Positions 1 to 8,915 are shown, numbered from the stretch's first letter. The stretch: DNA of 64,000 nt from Actinoallomurus bryophytorum (GCF_006716425.1 NZ_VFOZ01000001.1:5580001-5644000), one strand, 5' to 3'. Notes: a model not told the origin generated them from the sequence alone. Numbers and translations are program-made.

Positions 1-362
1 GCGCCGCGGATCCACGAGGTGACCGCGGTGACCTGCTGCTGGCTGGCCCCGAAGCGCTGGTTGAACTGCTGAGGGGTGAGGAACTTGCCGTACTGCTGGT
101 TGCCCGGGGTGGACACGGCCTGCGCGTACGCGTCGAGCCCCTTGGGGTCGCGGCCGGAGAGCCAGACCCTCGCGTCGACTCGCTGATTGCTATCGGTCTT
201 GCCGCGGTCGGCAGAGGAGCGCGCCCAGGTGGGCTTGGTCCCCGCCACCGTCTGCCGGTCGTTCGCCTGCGCCGTCCCCGTGGCTGCGAACGCTGCCGCG
301 ACAAGCGGCAGTGCCACGGCCGCGGCTGTCAGAGCGCGACGACGTCGTCCGTCTCGTGACAT
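1..362 (-). CDS. S53 family (sedolisin/kumamolisin) serine protease, N-terminal part
   Basis: The reading frame opens at an ATG at 362 and runs off the left edge after about 120 codons. An AAAGGA ribosome binding site sits about 10 nt upstream. Residues 1-33 form a Sec signal peptide (RRRR, then an alanine/leucine core, ending ATGTAQA). From about residue 58 the protein matches the pro-kumamolisin activation domain: VDARVWLSGRDP, then TPGNQQYGKFLTPQQF and QRFGASQQQV. In this family the prodomain is removed by self-cleavage, releasing an acid-active Ser-Glu-Asp peptidase outside the cell. The catalytic domain lies beyond the window, so activity cannot be judged. The family call from the prodomain is good. 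Confidence 0.85.
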   Translation of the reverse strand, partial: MSRDGRRRRALTAAAVALPLVAAAFAATGTAQANDRQTVAGTKPTWARSSADRGKTDSNQRVDARVWLSGRDPKGLDAYAQAVSTPGNQQYGKFLTPQQFNQRFGASQQQVTAVTSWIRG

Positions 363-561
363 CCACCAGTCCTTTCGTCAGCGGCCGAAAGGCCGCCACG
401 AGAGGATTTCGATGCTTCTCGGGTGAAGCAATGGTCGTTATGGAAAAGATGCAAAAATCGGGAACTGGGGGCCAGAAGTGGACATCTGGGTGTGACCTTG
501 CGCACTGGGGGTGGAGCGCCGATAGTGGAGGTGGCGATGCCTGACGGCGCGGGGGGCCGTT

Positions 562-2223
562 ATGGTTCTACTAGGTCGTACGCCGCCGGCCGTGCCGGGG
601 CGGGCGCGGCACCGTACCAAGGGCGAGATGGTCGTCTCGGTGCTGACGTCGACCGATCACAAGGTGATCGGCTATCTCTACCTCACGACGTCCTTCAGCT
701 TCTTCATGGTCGCCGGGCTGGCAGCGATGCTCATCCGTGCCGAGCTCGCGACGCCCGGCCTGCAGTTCGTCGACGGTGAGCAGTACAACTCGCTGTTCAC
801 GCTGCACGGCACGTTGATGCTGCTGCTGTTCGCGACCCCGCTGTTCGCCGGGTTCGCCAACGTCATCATGCCGCTGCAGATCGGGGCGCCCGACGTCGCG
901 TTCCCGCGGATGAACGCGCTGAGCTACTGGATGTTCCTCTTCGGCGGGTTGATGGTGGTGGGGGCGTTCTTCACGCCGGACGGCCCGGCGTCCTTCGGCT
1001 GGACCGCGTACTCACCCCTCAACAGCGTGGTCAGGACGCCCGGCATCGGCGGGGATCTGTGGATCATGGGGCTCGTGCTGTCCGGCCTCGGCACGATCCT
1101 GACCTCGGTCAACTTCGTCACCACCATCATCGGCATGCGGGCGCCGGGGATGGTGATGTTCCGGATGCCGATCTTCACGTGGAACGTCCTGTTCACCAGC
1201 GTCCTCGTGCTGATGGCCTTCCCGATCCTGGCGGCGGCGCTGCTGGTCCTGGAGGCCGACCGCAAACTCGGCGCGCACGTCTTCGACGCGAGGTTCGGCG
1301 GGGCGATGACCTGGCAGCATCTCTTCTGGTTCTTCGGCCATCCCGAGGTGTACATCATCGCGCTGCCGTTCTTCGGGATCGTGACCGAGGTGATCCCGGT
1401 CTTCAGCCGCAAGCCACTGTTCGGCTACGTCGGCATGGTCGGCGCGACGACCGCGATCACGGGCCTGTCGATGACCGTGTGGGCGCACCACATGTTCGCG
1501 ACGGGCCAGGTGCTGCTGCCGTTCTTCTCGTTCATGTCCTTCCTCATCGCGATCCCGACCGGCGTGAAGTTCTTCAACTGGACGGGCACGATGTGGCGGG
1601 GGCATCTGTCGTTCGAGTCACCCATGCTGTGGGCGATCGGGTTCCTTGTGACGTTCCTGTTCGGCGGCCTGACCGGCGTCATCCTCGCCTCGCCGCCGCT
1701 GGACTTCCACGTCACCGACAGCTACTTCGTGGTGGCGCACTTCCACTACGTCGTCTTCGGCACCGTGGTCTTCGCGATGTTCGCCGGCTTCTACTTCTGG
1801 TGGCCGAAGATGACCGGGAAGATGCTCGACGATCGCCTGGGGAAAATCCACTTCTGGATGCTGTTCATCGGCTTCCATACGACGTTCCTCATCCAGCACT
1901 GGCTGGGCGCCGAGGGCATGCAGCGGCGCGTACCGGACTACTCGTCCCAGTTCGCCCCGGAGAACCTCATCTCCAGCCTGGGAGCGTTCCTGCTGGGCCT
2001 GTCGACGCTGGTGTTCATCTACAACGTGTACCGGACGGCACGGCTGGCCCCGAGAGTCGCCGTGGACGACCCGTGGGGGTACGGCAACTCCCTTGAGTGG
2101 GCGACGTCCTGCCCGCCGCCGCGGCACAACTTCCTCGCGATCCCCCGGATCAAGTCCGAGCGCCCCGCGTTCGACCTGCACTATCCCCACGCTCCGGAGG
2201 TGGAGAAGAGCCGCCGAGCCTGA
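562..2223 (+). CDS. ctaD: Cytochrome c oxidase subunit I (aa3-type heme-copper oxidase)
   Basis: This is the catalytic subunit of the terminal oxidase, reducing O2 to water in the plasma membrane while pumping protons. The 553-residue length is normal and there are about 12 hydrophobic helices. Key residues are visible: His82 in LHGT (low-spin heme), HPEVY at 260-264 (CuB histidine and the cross-linked tyrosine), the CuB pair His309-His310, and HFHY at 393-396 (heme a3 and heme a histidines). The start is uncertain: ATG 562 has only a G-run upstream, and ATG 628 (residue 23) is an alternative closer to family N-termini. No ctaC, ctaE or heme-synthesis gene is adjacent, so this is a solitary copy, perhaps a paralogue. 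Its last 17 codons are copied twice more downstream in a tandem repeat. Confidence 0.95.
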   Translation: MVLLGRTPPAVPGRARHRTKGEMVVSVLTSTDHKVIGYLYLTTSFSFFMVAGLAAMLIRAELATPGLQFVDGEQYNSLFTLHGTLMLLLFATPLFAGFANVIMPLQIGAPDVAFPRMNALSYWMFLFGGLMVVGAFFTPDGPASFGWTAYSPLNSVVRTPGIGGDLWIMGLVLSGLGTILTSVNFVTTIIGMRAPGMVMFRMPIFTWNVLFTSVLVLMAFPILAAALLVLEADRKLGAHVFDARFGGAMTWQHLFWFFGHPEVYIIALPFFGIVTEVIPVFSRKPLFGYVGMVGATTAITGLSMTVWAHHMFATGQVLLPFFSFMSFLIAIPTGVKFFNWTGTMWRGHLSFESPMLWAIGFLVTFLFGGLTGVILASPPLDFHVTDSYFVVAHFHYVVFGTVVFAMFAGFYFWWPKMTGKMLDDRLGKIHFWMLFIGFHTTFLIQHWLGAEGMQRRVPDYSSQFAPENLISSLGAFLLGLSTLVFIYNVYRTARLAPRVAVDDPWGYGNSLEWATSCPPPRHNFLAIPRIKSERPAFDLHYPHAPEVEKSRRA

Positions 2224-2840
2224 AGCCTGGCCGCCCGGGCACAGTCCGGGCCGCCCCGGGTCCATGCCGTTGCATGGGAGCGGTGGCGGCCCCTGCCGCC
2301 AGGCCACCCGAGCGCCCTGCCTGAAGCCTGGCCGCCCAGGCGCAGTCGGGGCCGCGTCCCCGGGTCCATGCGTGTTTGGGAGTTGTCGCTGCCCCTACCG
2401 CCCGGCTACCCGAGCGCCCTGTGTTCGAGCTGCACTATCCCCACGCGTCGGAGGTGGAGAAAACCCGCCGAGCCTGAAGCCCGGCCACCCGGGCGCAGTC
2501 CGGGCCGCGCCCCCGGGTCCATGCCGTGTGGGGAGCGGTGGCGGCCCCTACTGCCCGGCCACCCGAGCGCCCTGCCTGAAGCTCGGCCGCCCAGGCGCAG
2601 TCCGGGCCGCGCCCCCGGGTCCATGCCATCTGTGGGAGCGGTCGCTGCCCCAACCGCCCGGCCACCCCAGCGCCCTGTGTTCGACCTGCACTATCCCCAC
2701 GCGCCGGAGGTGGAGAAAAGCCGCCGAGCCCGGCCGCTGACCGGGCCGCCACCCGGTCCATGCCATGTGTGGAGAACGGCCGCCGCCCTTACCGCTCGGC
2801 CGGCCGAGGGGACACCGAGCCGCTGTTGGGTCCATGCCGT
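2157..2840 (+). repeat. Tandem repeat of about 255 bp that includes the 3' end of ctaD
   Basis: The end of ctaD (2167-2223, encoding [17 protein letters not shown]) reappears at 2421-2476 and 2677-2731, spacings of 254 and 256 bp. The copies differ by a few bases. Between these tails a 100-bp subunit beginning TGAAGCC(T/C)GG recurs at 2221, 2322, 2474 and 2577, with a degenerate version after 2731. Each subunit contains a (C/G)GGGTCCATG core and ends in a GAGCGCCCTG-like motif. The third tail keeps the coding sequence but lacks a stop directly after it. The array looks like tandem duplication that began inside the coding end of ctaD and spread into the intergenic region. Confidence 0.9.
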
Positions 2841-3209
2841 GTGCCGTCTGATGCGCACCGCGACTGGCGCGCGACGGCGCCGTACGAATCGCGCTGGCCG
2901 CTCGCGCGACCGGCTCGGGCCGCGCCGGGCCGTACTGTCAGTGGACTACGTGCGGCTCGGATGTTCTCCCCACGCCCCCGTGGTGGGGAGAACCCGGTGC
3001 CAGGGCCTCATCCGAAGTCCCGCTGTCCTACTGCGCGACGTCCGGACGACGCCTCGCCGCGTTGTCGTCGGCCGACACCAGGCCGACTCCCTCCTCGACC
3101 TTGCGACGCGCCGCGTGAACTGCCGCTCGCTACGGACAGAGACTCCGAGACGGGTCCCTCAAGCAGAAAATCCAGACTCCGGTGTAACCAAGCTCCGGCA
3201 GACCTGCAC
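2841..3209. other. Intergenic, no gene seen
   Basis: The stretch between the ctaD-tail array and the SDR gene holds no reading frame with a recognisable protein or convincing start. The only clear element is the inverted repeat at 2963-2993. Confidence 0.6.
2963..2993. terminator. Inverted repeat between convergent genes, likely terminator
   Basis: Two perfect 11-base arms, GTTCTCCCCAC (2963-2973) and GTGGGGAGAAC (2983-2993), flank a 9-base loop. There is no T-run, which is common for actinomycete hairpin terminators. It lies between ctaD (plus) and the SDR operon (minus), so it could stop transcription from either side. An operator role is possible but less likely so far from any start. Confidence 0.55.
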
Positions 3210-4016
3210 CTAGGGACGCAGGCGACTGAGACCGCGGCGGGCGACGCGTACCGCTCCCTCCGGTGACAGGCGTACTCCCCGCCACGCCGCGCGGGCGGAG
3301 GCCGGGGCGACGATCAGGGCCTGGTTCTTGTCGATACCGCGGAGTACGTCGCGGGCGAGCGCCTCGGCCGTGTAGAGCCTGCGCTGGATGCGCAGCGCGG
3401 CTTCGCGCGCGTTGGTGGCGGCCTCGGTCGGCGGCAGGTCCGGGTTGGCGTTGTCCAGCAGGGGAGTGTCCACGAAACCGGGACAGATCGCACTCACTCG
3501 TACGCCGGCGGCGGCCGCCTCGGCACGCAGGCCCAGGCTGAGCCCGACGACCGCGTGCTTGGTGGTCGTGTAGGGCAGCATCATCGGCGCGGGCACCAGC
3601 CCGGCCAGCGAGGCGGTGTTGAGGATGTGCCCGTGGCCCTGCGCCACCATGATCGGGTACGCGGCGTGCACGCCGTGGATCACGCCGCGAAGGTTGACGT
3701 CGAGCGTCCTGTTCCAGTGGTCGAGGGTGAGCTCGTCCGTCCTGCCGCCGACCGCGATGCCGGCGTTGTTGAAGACCAGGTCGAGGCGGCCGTGCCGTTC
3801 GCGTACGTCGCGGTACAGCGCGGAGACCGCGTCGGGGTCGGTCACGTCGAGCTCGGCGGCCTCGGCCGTACCGTGCCCGGACAGTCGGCCGGCGACCTCG
3901 TCGGCGCCACGCTTGTCGAGGTCGGCGACCGTCACGGTGTCGCCGCGCAGGACGAGGGCGGTGGCGATGGCGCGGCCGATGCCGGACGCACCGCCCGTGA
4001 TGAGGGCGACGTTCAC
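3210..4016 (-). CDS. Short-chain dehydrogenase/reductase (SDR)
   Basis: A classical SDR of 268 residues, expected to oxidise or reduce an alcohol/ketone with NAD(P). The nucleotide-binding motif TGGASGIG is at residues 7-14, NNAG at 83-86, the catalytic serine at 136, and Tyr149-Lys153 form YxxxK. Asp31 at the end of beta-strand 2 favours NAD(H). The start is taken as GTG 4016, which overlaps the TGA of the upstream diiron oxygenase by 4 bp (GTGA), a sign of translational coupling; upstream in-frame codons would lie deep inside that gene. It is the last gene of a three-gene TetR / AurF-like / SDR operon, so the substrate is probably a product or precursor of the oxygenase. The substrate is unknown. 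Confidence 0.88.
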   Translation of the reverse strand: MNVALITGGASGIGRAIATALVLRGDTVTVADLDKRGADEVAGRLSGHGTAEAAELDVTDPDAVSALYRDVRERHGRLDLVFNNAGIAVGGRTDELTLDHWNRTLDVNLRGVIHGVHAAYPIMVAQGHGHILNTASLAGLVPAPMMLPYTTTKHAVVGLSLGLRAEAAAAGVRVSAICPGFVDTPLLDNANPDLPPTEAATNAREAALRIQRRLYTAEALARDVLRGIDKNQALIVAPASARAAWRGVRLSPEGAVRVARRGLSRLRP

Positions 4017-5014
4017 GAGCGGGCCGCCTTCCTGCCACGGCGGGTGGCCGGCTCGTCCCACAGTCCGACGGCACGCCAGACCTGCTTGCTTACCGGGTCC
4101 ATCATGCCGATCTCGGCGGCGAGGTCACGGACCTTGGCGACGCAGTTCTTCAGCTCGGTGCCCCAGGACTCGTCGCGGTACGCCTCGCGGATCACGTCCT
4201 TGGGGATGCCGAAGTAGCGGACCATCGCGCCGGGAGGAGCGAGCATGATGCGCGCCATCAGGCCGAGGATCAGCGGTGAGACGATGCCGAGGACCTTGCG
4301 GCGTACCGGGTCGATGCGCGGCACCCGGTGCTTGAGGTAGTGCCGGGCGAACGAGATGTGCCGCGCCTCCTCGGCGATGTGGATGCGCATGATCTTTTCC
4401 TGCAGCGGGTGGAGCGGGTGGTCGCTCTTGATGGTCTGCCGCTGGAAGTAGTCGATCGGGTCCTCGCCGCCGAGGACGAAGACGAAGAACAGCTCGGTCG
4501 AGATCCGCGGGATGTGCGGGGCGACCTGCGCGATCAGGTCGAGGCTCCGCGGCATGCCCTTGATCGGCATCTCCGTACGGTTGACGAACTCCTGGAACAT
4601 CATCGCGTGATGGCATTCCTCGGTCGTCTCGTGCAGGACGTACCGGAACTCCGGTGAGCCGTTCGGCAGCTTGTACGCGTAACTGAGCAGGCCGCGCTTG
4701 AGGAGGTTCTCGAACTGCAGGCCGATCTTCATCGTGGTGGCGACGCGCCACAGGCCGATCTGGGCCTGGATGTGCTCGGGCTGCTCGCGGTACCACTGGG
4801 TGGCGCCGAAGCTGTCGATCGGCGGCAGGATCCAGCGGGGGTCGTTCTTGTCCAGATGGAAGTCGGGGTCCTCCCACGGGATGTCGGCGTACGCCTCCCA
4901 GTGTTTGTCCACGGAGGCCTTGCTGAGGCGTTCGATGACGCCGACGTAGGCCTTGCGGTCCTGGACCTTTTCGCGGACTTCCTCGTCCAGCGTCGTGCTC
5001 GTGGGGTTCGACAT
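4013..5014 (-). CDS. AurF-family diiron oxygenase
   Basis: A 333-residue all-helical protein resembling p-aminobenzoate N-oxygenase AurF, which uses a dinuclear iron centre and O2 to oxidise arylamines; many family members have unknown substrates. Metal-ligand motifs appear in the expected order: Glu102 (FEN), Glu133 with His136 (EECHH), Glu184 (GGED) and Glu216 with His219 (EEARH). It follows the TetR gene by 11 bp and overlaps the SDR by 4 bp, so the three are almost certainly one transcript. The family is clear. Whether it is an N-oxygenase or acts on another substrate class, such as a lipid, cannot be told from the sequence. Confidence 0.85.
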   Translation of the reverse strand: MSNPTSTTLDEEVREKVQDRKAYVGVIERLSKASVDKHWEAYADIPWEDPDFHLDKNDPRWILPPIDSFGATQWYREQPEHIQAQIGLWRVATTMKIGLQFENLLKRGLLSYAYKLPNGSPEFRYVLHETTEECHHAMMFQEFVNRTEMPIKGMPRSLDLIAQVAPHIPRISTELFFVFVLGGEDPIDYFQRQTIKSDHPLHPLQEKIMRIHIAEEARHISFARHYLKHRVPRIDPVRRKVLGIVSPLILGLMARIMLAPPGAMVRYFGIPKDVIREAYRDESWGTELKNCVAKVRDLAAEIGMMDPVSKQVWRAVGLWDEPATRRGRKAARS

Positions 5015-5025
5015 CTTTTGCTCCC

Positions 5026-5667
5026 TTAGTCAGCCGGGATGAGCAGACGGGCGAAGCTCTTGAGTTGGGCCAGTACGGCCGCCTGGTGGCCGTGTTCGTC
5101 ATCGTCGAGGGAGTTCTGCAGTGTCAGCCCGATGAGGGTGGCGAACAGGTTGCGGATCAGCGTGTCGGCTGCCTGCTCGTCCAGGGACACCGGGAACAGG
5201 CGATGGAACGTCTCGAGGATCACCTCGACGACCCGCTCGTTGACGCCGATGCTGAGCTCACGCAGAGTGGGGTCGGTACGCGCGGCCATGGCGAGTTCCA
5301 TGAGGGCCAGCGACGGCGCCTCGCGGAAGGTGACCCAGACCAGATCGAGCGCCCCCTCGACGTTGCGCTCACTGTCGGGAAGACCGTTGAAGGCCTGCTC
5401 GTAGGCGAGGCGCTGCCCCTCCAGCAGGTGTTCGAGCGCGGCGGCGACGAGCAGCATCTTGGTGGGGTAGTGGTGCTGCTGCGCGCCACGAGAGACCCCG
5501 GCGCGACGGGCGACCTCGGTGGTGGAGGTACCCGCCCAGCCCAGCTCGGCGAGGCACTCCACGGTCGCGTCGAGCAGACGCCCCTGAGTCTCGGCGCGAC
5601 GCTCCTCCTGGGTACGGGGAGCGCCCTGCTGGTCACTTCTGTGATGACGGCGGCTGCTTACTGGCAC
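5026..5667 (-). CDS. TetR family transcriptional regulator
   Basis: A repressor of about 213 residues. The N-terminal helix-turn-helix spans roughly residues 26-72 (TSTTEVARRAGVSRGAQQHH), followed by a helical ligand-binding domain. An open frame reaches 5856, but GTG 5667 is chosen because a -10 box (TACTGT, 5680-5675) ends 7 nt before it, which gives an essentially leaderless transcript and a normal length. It heads the operon with the diiron oxygenase and SDR. Two inverted repeats lie just upstream, one over its own promoter, so it probably represses itself and the operon until a small ligand binds. Confidence 0.88.
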   Translation of the reverse strand: MPVSSRRHHRSDQQGAPRTQEERRAETQGRLLDATVECLAELGWAGTSTTEVARRAGVSRGAQQHHYPTKMLLVAAALEHLLEGQRLAYEQAFNGLPDSERNVEGALDLVWVTFREAPSLALMELAMAARTDPTLRELSIGVNERVVEVILETFHRLFPVSLDEQAADTLIRNLFATLIGLTLQNSLDDDEHGHQAAVLAQLKSFARLLIPAD

Positions 5668-5674
5668 GTCTTTG

Positions 5675-5703
5675 ACAGTAGAAGCCTGAATACAAGCAAT
5701 CAA
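5675..5703 (-). promoter_or_regulatory. Promoter of the TetR operon
   Basis: On the minus strand, -35 TTGATT (5703-5698) and -10 TACTGT (5680-5675) are separated by exactly 17 bp. Transcription would start at about 5668, at the GTG start codon, predicting a leaderless mRNA. The inverted repeat at 5690-5715 covers the -35 box and spacer. Confidence 0.65.
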
Positions 5704-5715
5704 GCCTGCTTGTAT
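5690..5715. promoter_or_regulatory. TetR operator candidate
   Basis: Perfect 9-base arms ATACAAGCA (5690-5698) and TGCTTGTAT (5707-5715) are separated by 8 bases. A third CAAGC half-site lies in the spacer. The repeat overlaps the operon promoter, the expected position for autorepression by the adjacent TetR protein. Confidence 0.65.
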
Positions 5716-5732
5716 GTTGCGCCTGTCACATA

Positions 5733-5749
5733 TTGGACGCGACGTCCAA
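5733..5749. promoter_or_regulatory. Second inverted repeat upstream of the TetR operon
   Basis: Arms TTGGACG (5733-5739) and CGTCCAA (5743-5749) have a 3-base centre. It lies 17 bp beyond the first repeat and may be a second operator or the site of another regulator. Confidence 0.45.
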
Positions 5750-6132
5750 GTAGGACTGCTTTCCTTGGCCGCGGGCCGGGCCGCGGGCCGCGGGCCGCGG
5801 GCTGTGTGTTGGCAGTGACCAGGCCGTTGATGTCTAGACGCGGCAGCCGACGTCATAGGCCGCTCGACACTCGGGCTGGGCGGCTGGAGTCGGATCTCGT
5901 GTGAGTGGGTGCGTGCAGGCGGGGTTCGCGTGAGCGGGGTTCGGTGGATTGGCGTTCGGGTGAGCGGGACTCGCCTAGGCGAGCTAGGGGGTCTCAGAGG
6001 ACTGCCCAGCTCCTGCCGCCGCTGACTCTCGGCCGCGAACCCTTAGCCGTGGCGCACCTTGCGAGTCTTCCGTGCATCGTCCCGACTTCCGCGGCTACAG
6101 CTGACCTCTGCGCAGCGACCTCACTCCCGCAC
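5750..6132. other. Intergenic, no gene seen
   Basis: No supported gene. The only pattern is loosely repeated GTGAGCGGG(G/A) TTCG-type words around 5900-5975. Confidence 0.55.
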
Positions 6133-6423
6133 ACGGCCCCGGCCCCAGTCCCGGCCCCAGTCCCGGCCCTGGTCCCGGCCCCAGTCCCAGTCCCGGCTCC
6201 GGCTCCGGTCCCAGTCCCAGTCCCGGCTCCGGCTCCGGTCCCAGTCCCGGTCCCGGCTCCGGCCCCATTCCCATTCCCGGCCCCGGCCCCGGCCCCGGTC
6301 CCGGTCCCGGCTCCGGCCCCATTCCCGGCCCCGGTCCCGGTCCCGGCTCCGGCCCCGGTCCCGGCTCCGGTCCCGGTCCCGGCTCCGGTCCCGGTCCCGG
6401 CTCCGGTCCCAGTCCCGGCACCG
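6133..6423 (+). repeat. Pyrimidine-rich short tandem repeat (CCGGCCCC/CAGTCC type)
   Basis: About 290 bp built from 6-base words (CCGGCC, CAGTCC, CGGTCC, CGGCTC) combined into 12- and 18-base super-repeats. Because the period is a multiple of three, the strand reads as Pro-Ala/Pro-Val dipeptides and the other as Gly-Pro/Glu-Pro. Neither frame has a credible start or a conserved flank, so this is classed as a minisatellite rather than a protein. Confidence 0.85.
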
Positions 6424-6748
6424 GCCCCCGCCGGGGATCCCGGTTTCGGCCTTGGCCGTGGTCTCCCTGTACTGGCCCGGCTCGCGGTCCTGGCGTATCG
6501 CGGCGGCTTCCGCGCGTCGCCCTACAGTCGCCATCACGCCCGGCCTTCGGGCCACCGTCCAACGAGCCAGGCTGAGCCTTCGGGCGCCGGCTCGTACTGC
6601 CGGCTTTCCTGCCGACTTCCCTGCGGGTCGGCTGGTGTTCTCACAGCGCCCCCACCTCCCTTTCCGTCCGCAGTGGGTATTTCGGGGAGGTCTGGCATCG
6701 CGAAAAACCTCGCGCTCCTGAGCGCCGCCTTTCGTTAGGGTTGTCGCC
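6424..6748. other. Intergenic, upstream of the aminotransferase; no gene seen
   Basis: No supported gene in 325 bp. It should contain the promoter of the aminotransferase gene, but no convincing -35/-10 pair was found; TTAGGGT at about 6735 is a weak -10 candidate. Confidence 0.5.
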
Positions 6749-7960
6749 ATGCAGGTCAGCCAGTCGGACAAGCTCGCCAACGTTCTCTACGACATCCGTG
6801 GCCCGGTACTCAAACGAGCCATGCAGATGGAGGCCGAGGGTCACCAGATCCTCAAGCTGCACATCGGGAACCCCGCCCCGTTCGGCTTCGACGCTCCGGA
6901 TGAGATCCTGCAGGACGTCATCCGCAACCTGCCCGTCGCCCATGGTTACAGCGACTCCAAGGGGATCCTGCCCGCGCGGCGTGCGGTCGTTCAGCACTAC
7001 GAGCAGCAGGGGTTCGCCGGAGTAGACGTCGAGGACGTCTACCTCGGAAACGGTGTGTCCGAGCTGATCGTGATGGCCATGCAGGCGCTGCTCAACAACG
7101 GCGACCAGGTGCTGATCCCCGCCCCGGACTACCCGCTGTGGACGGCCGCGGTCTCCCTCGGCGGCGGCACCCCCGTCCACTATCTCTGCGACGAGTCCAA
7201 CGGCTGGATGCCCGACCTCGCCGACATCGAGGCGAAGATCACCTCGGACACCAAGGCCATCGTGATCATCAACCCGAACAACCCGACCGGCGCGGTCTAC
7301 TCTCGCGAGCTGCTCGAGGGTGTGGCCGAAATCGCCCGGCGGGAGGGGCTGCTGATCCTCGCCGACGAGATCTACGACCGCATCCTGTACGACGACGCGG
7401 AACACGTCTCGATCGCCCCGCTCGTCCCCGACCTGCCGTCCCTGACCTTCTCGGGCCTGTCGAAGGCGTACCGGGTCTGCGGTTTCCGCTCCGGCTGGAT
7501 GGTGGTCTCCGGCCCGAAAGAACACGCCGAGTCCTACATCGAGGGCCTCGACATGCTGGCCAACATGCGGCTCTGTCCGAACGTACCTGGCCAGCACGCG
7601 ATCCAGGCCGCACTCGGCGGCTACCAGACGATCAACGACCTGGTACTCCCAGGTGGCCGCCTACGCGAACAACGCGACCGCGCATGCCGCCTCCTCAACG
7701 AAATCCCGGGCGTGAGCTGCGTCAAGCCATCCGGCGCGCTGTACGTCTTCCCGCGCCTGGACCCGGTGATCTATCCGATCGAGGACGACCAGAGCTTCGT
7801 ACTCGACCTCCTGGAGAGCCAGCGGATCCTGGTCGTACAGGGCAGCGGCTTCAACTGGCCCGCCCCCGACCACCTAAGGATCGTGACTCTGCAACACGCG
7901 GACGAGATCGAGGAGGCCATCGGCCGCCTGGGCGAGTTCCTGGCCACCCGCCGAGCCTGA
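6749..7960 (+). CDS. PLP-dependent aminotransferase, AspC/AlaA-like (fold type I)
   Basis: A 403-residue cytosolic class I/II aminotransferase. The closest recognisable group is the bacterial alanine-forming transaminases (E. coli AlaA and mycobacterial AspC), which move amino groups between alanine or aspartate and 2-oxoglutarate. The PLP lysine is Lys239 in SGLSKAYRVCGFRSGW. Also present are NPNNPTGAVYS (cofactor/substrate asparagine), LADEIYDRI (Asp binding the pyridine nitrogen), and a C-terminal arginine in DHLRIVTL that would bind the substrate carboxylate. The gene stands alone between repeat-rich gaps. The amino donor cannot be fixed from sequence alone. Confidence 0.9.
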   Translation: MQVSQSDKLANVLYDIRGPVLKRAMQMEAEGHQILKLHIGNPAPFGFDAPDEILQDVIRNLPVAHGYSDSKGILPARRAVVQHYEQQGFAGVDVEDVYLGNGVSELIVMAMQALLNNGDQVLIPAPDYPLWTAAVSLGGGTPVHYLCDESNGWMPDLADIEAKITSDTKAIVIINPNNPTGAVYSRELLEGVAEIARREGLLILADEIYDRILYDDAEHVSIAPLVPDLPSLTFSGLSKAYRVCGFRSGWMVVSGPKEHAESYIEGLDMLANMRLCPNVPGQHAIQAALGGYQTINDLVLPGGRLREQRDRACRLLNEIPGVSCVKPSGALYVFPRLDPVIYPIEDDQSFVLDLLESQRILVVQGSGFNWPAPDHLRIVTLQHADEIEEAIGRLGEFLATRRA

Positions 7961-8085
7961 CGAACGCCAGTAACGCGCCCGAATCCGTCCACCGCTCAGC
8001 GCCCCGGGGGTCTGCCCGGCGTCAGCGCCGCGATCCTGCTGAGAGTCACACCCGGGACTCCCGGCCCACCACGCCAAGTCGGATG

Positions 8086-8560
8086 CATCGCGGAAGGGCA
8101 TGCCAGGCCCCGGCGTGCCATGCTGATTGACGCACGGCATGCCCCAGCGCCCATGACGCGGCGCGCCGCGACGTAGGTGCGGCACCAGGTTGTGGCGGCG
8201 CGGCGTCGGGGGCGGTCGCGACGCGTTCGAACGGGCGACGTGCTACGACGGGCGACGCGTTCGGACGGGCGTCGCGCTACGACGGGCGCATCGCGGCAGG
8301 GCATGCCAGGTCCCGGCGTGCTACGCCGATTGATAGACGGCACGCCCCCGCATCCACGACGCAGCGCGCCCCGACGCAGGCCCGGCACCAGGGGTCGGCA
8401 GTGTCGCGGGCGGCCGCGACGCGATGCGACGCGTCGGGCGCATCGCGGCAGGGCAGGCCAGGTCGCGGCGTGCCACGCCGATTGACGCACGGCATGCCCC
8501 GACACCCATGACGCAGCGCGCCGCGACGCAGGTCCGGGACCACAGTGCGGCAGCGCGGCG
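8086..8560 (+). repeat. Three imperfect tandem copies of a 150-200 bp unit
   Basis: The unit begins CATCGCGG(C/A)AGGGCA(T/G)GCC and recurs at 8086, 8289 and 8441. Each copy continues with CGTGC(C/T)A(C/T)GC(C/T)GATTGA, an ACGGCA(T/C)GCCCC word, and GCGCGCCCCGACG-like sequence. The first copy has an extra stretch of about 50 bp made of CGACGGGCG-type words (8222-8288). No protein-coding signal is seen on either strand. Confidence 0.8.
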
Positions 8561-8700
8561 GTATCGCGAGTGGTAGCGACGCGCCACGCCGTGTCCCGGC
8601 GGTCGGAACACGACGGCAGTCCGCGGTGCGGCGCAGCACACCGATCCGGCGTGGCACGCCGGCCCGCTCGCGTCGCGACCCGACATCTCGCCGGGCAACG
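8561..8700. other. Intergenic, no gene seen
   Basis: GC-rich sequence between two repeat blocks with no recognisable element. The short stretches at 7961-8085 and 9013-9122 are likewise empty. Confidence 0.5.
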
Positions 8701-8915
8701 TGACGCCGCACTTCGCGCTACGTGCCGCAACGCGACGCATGCTGCGCACCGCAACGCCACTTTGTGCTGCGCACGGCCTTGCAACGCTGTGTTGCGCACG
8801 GCAACGCGACATTGTGTTGCGCACGGCAACCCGACGCGAGCTGCGCGGAAATGCGATGCTCTGCGCGCGAGGCAATGCGCGCGAGCTGCACACCGCAACG
8901 CGACACACACCACCA
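8701..8915 (+). repeat. Dispersed short repeats of the TGCGCACGGCAACGCGAC type
   Basis: The word (T)TGCGCAC(G/C)GCAACGCGAC recurs several times with variants between about 8737 and 8910. Spacing is near 27 bp at 8780-8835 and irregular elsewhere. It merges into the 17-bp array that follows. Confidence 0.7.

Noticed and set aside
5905-6738. Frame encoding a Pro-Ala/Pro-Val repeat protein
   Set aside because: Built from a 6-base repeat whose period keeps frames open on both strands; no ribosome binding site or conserved domain.
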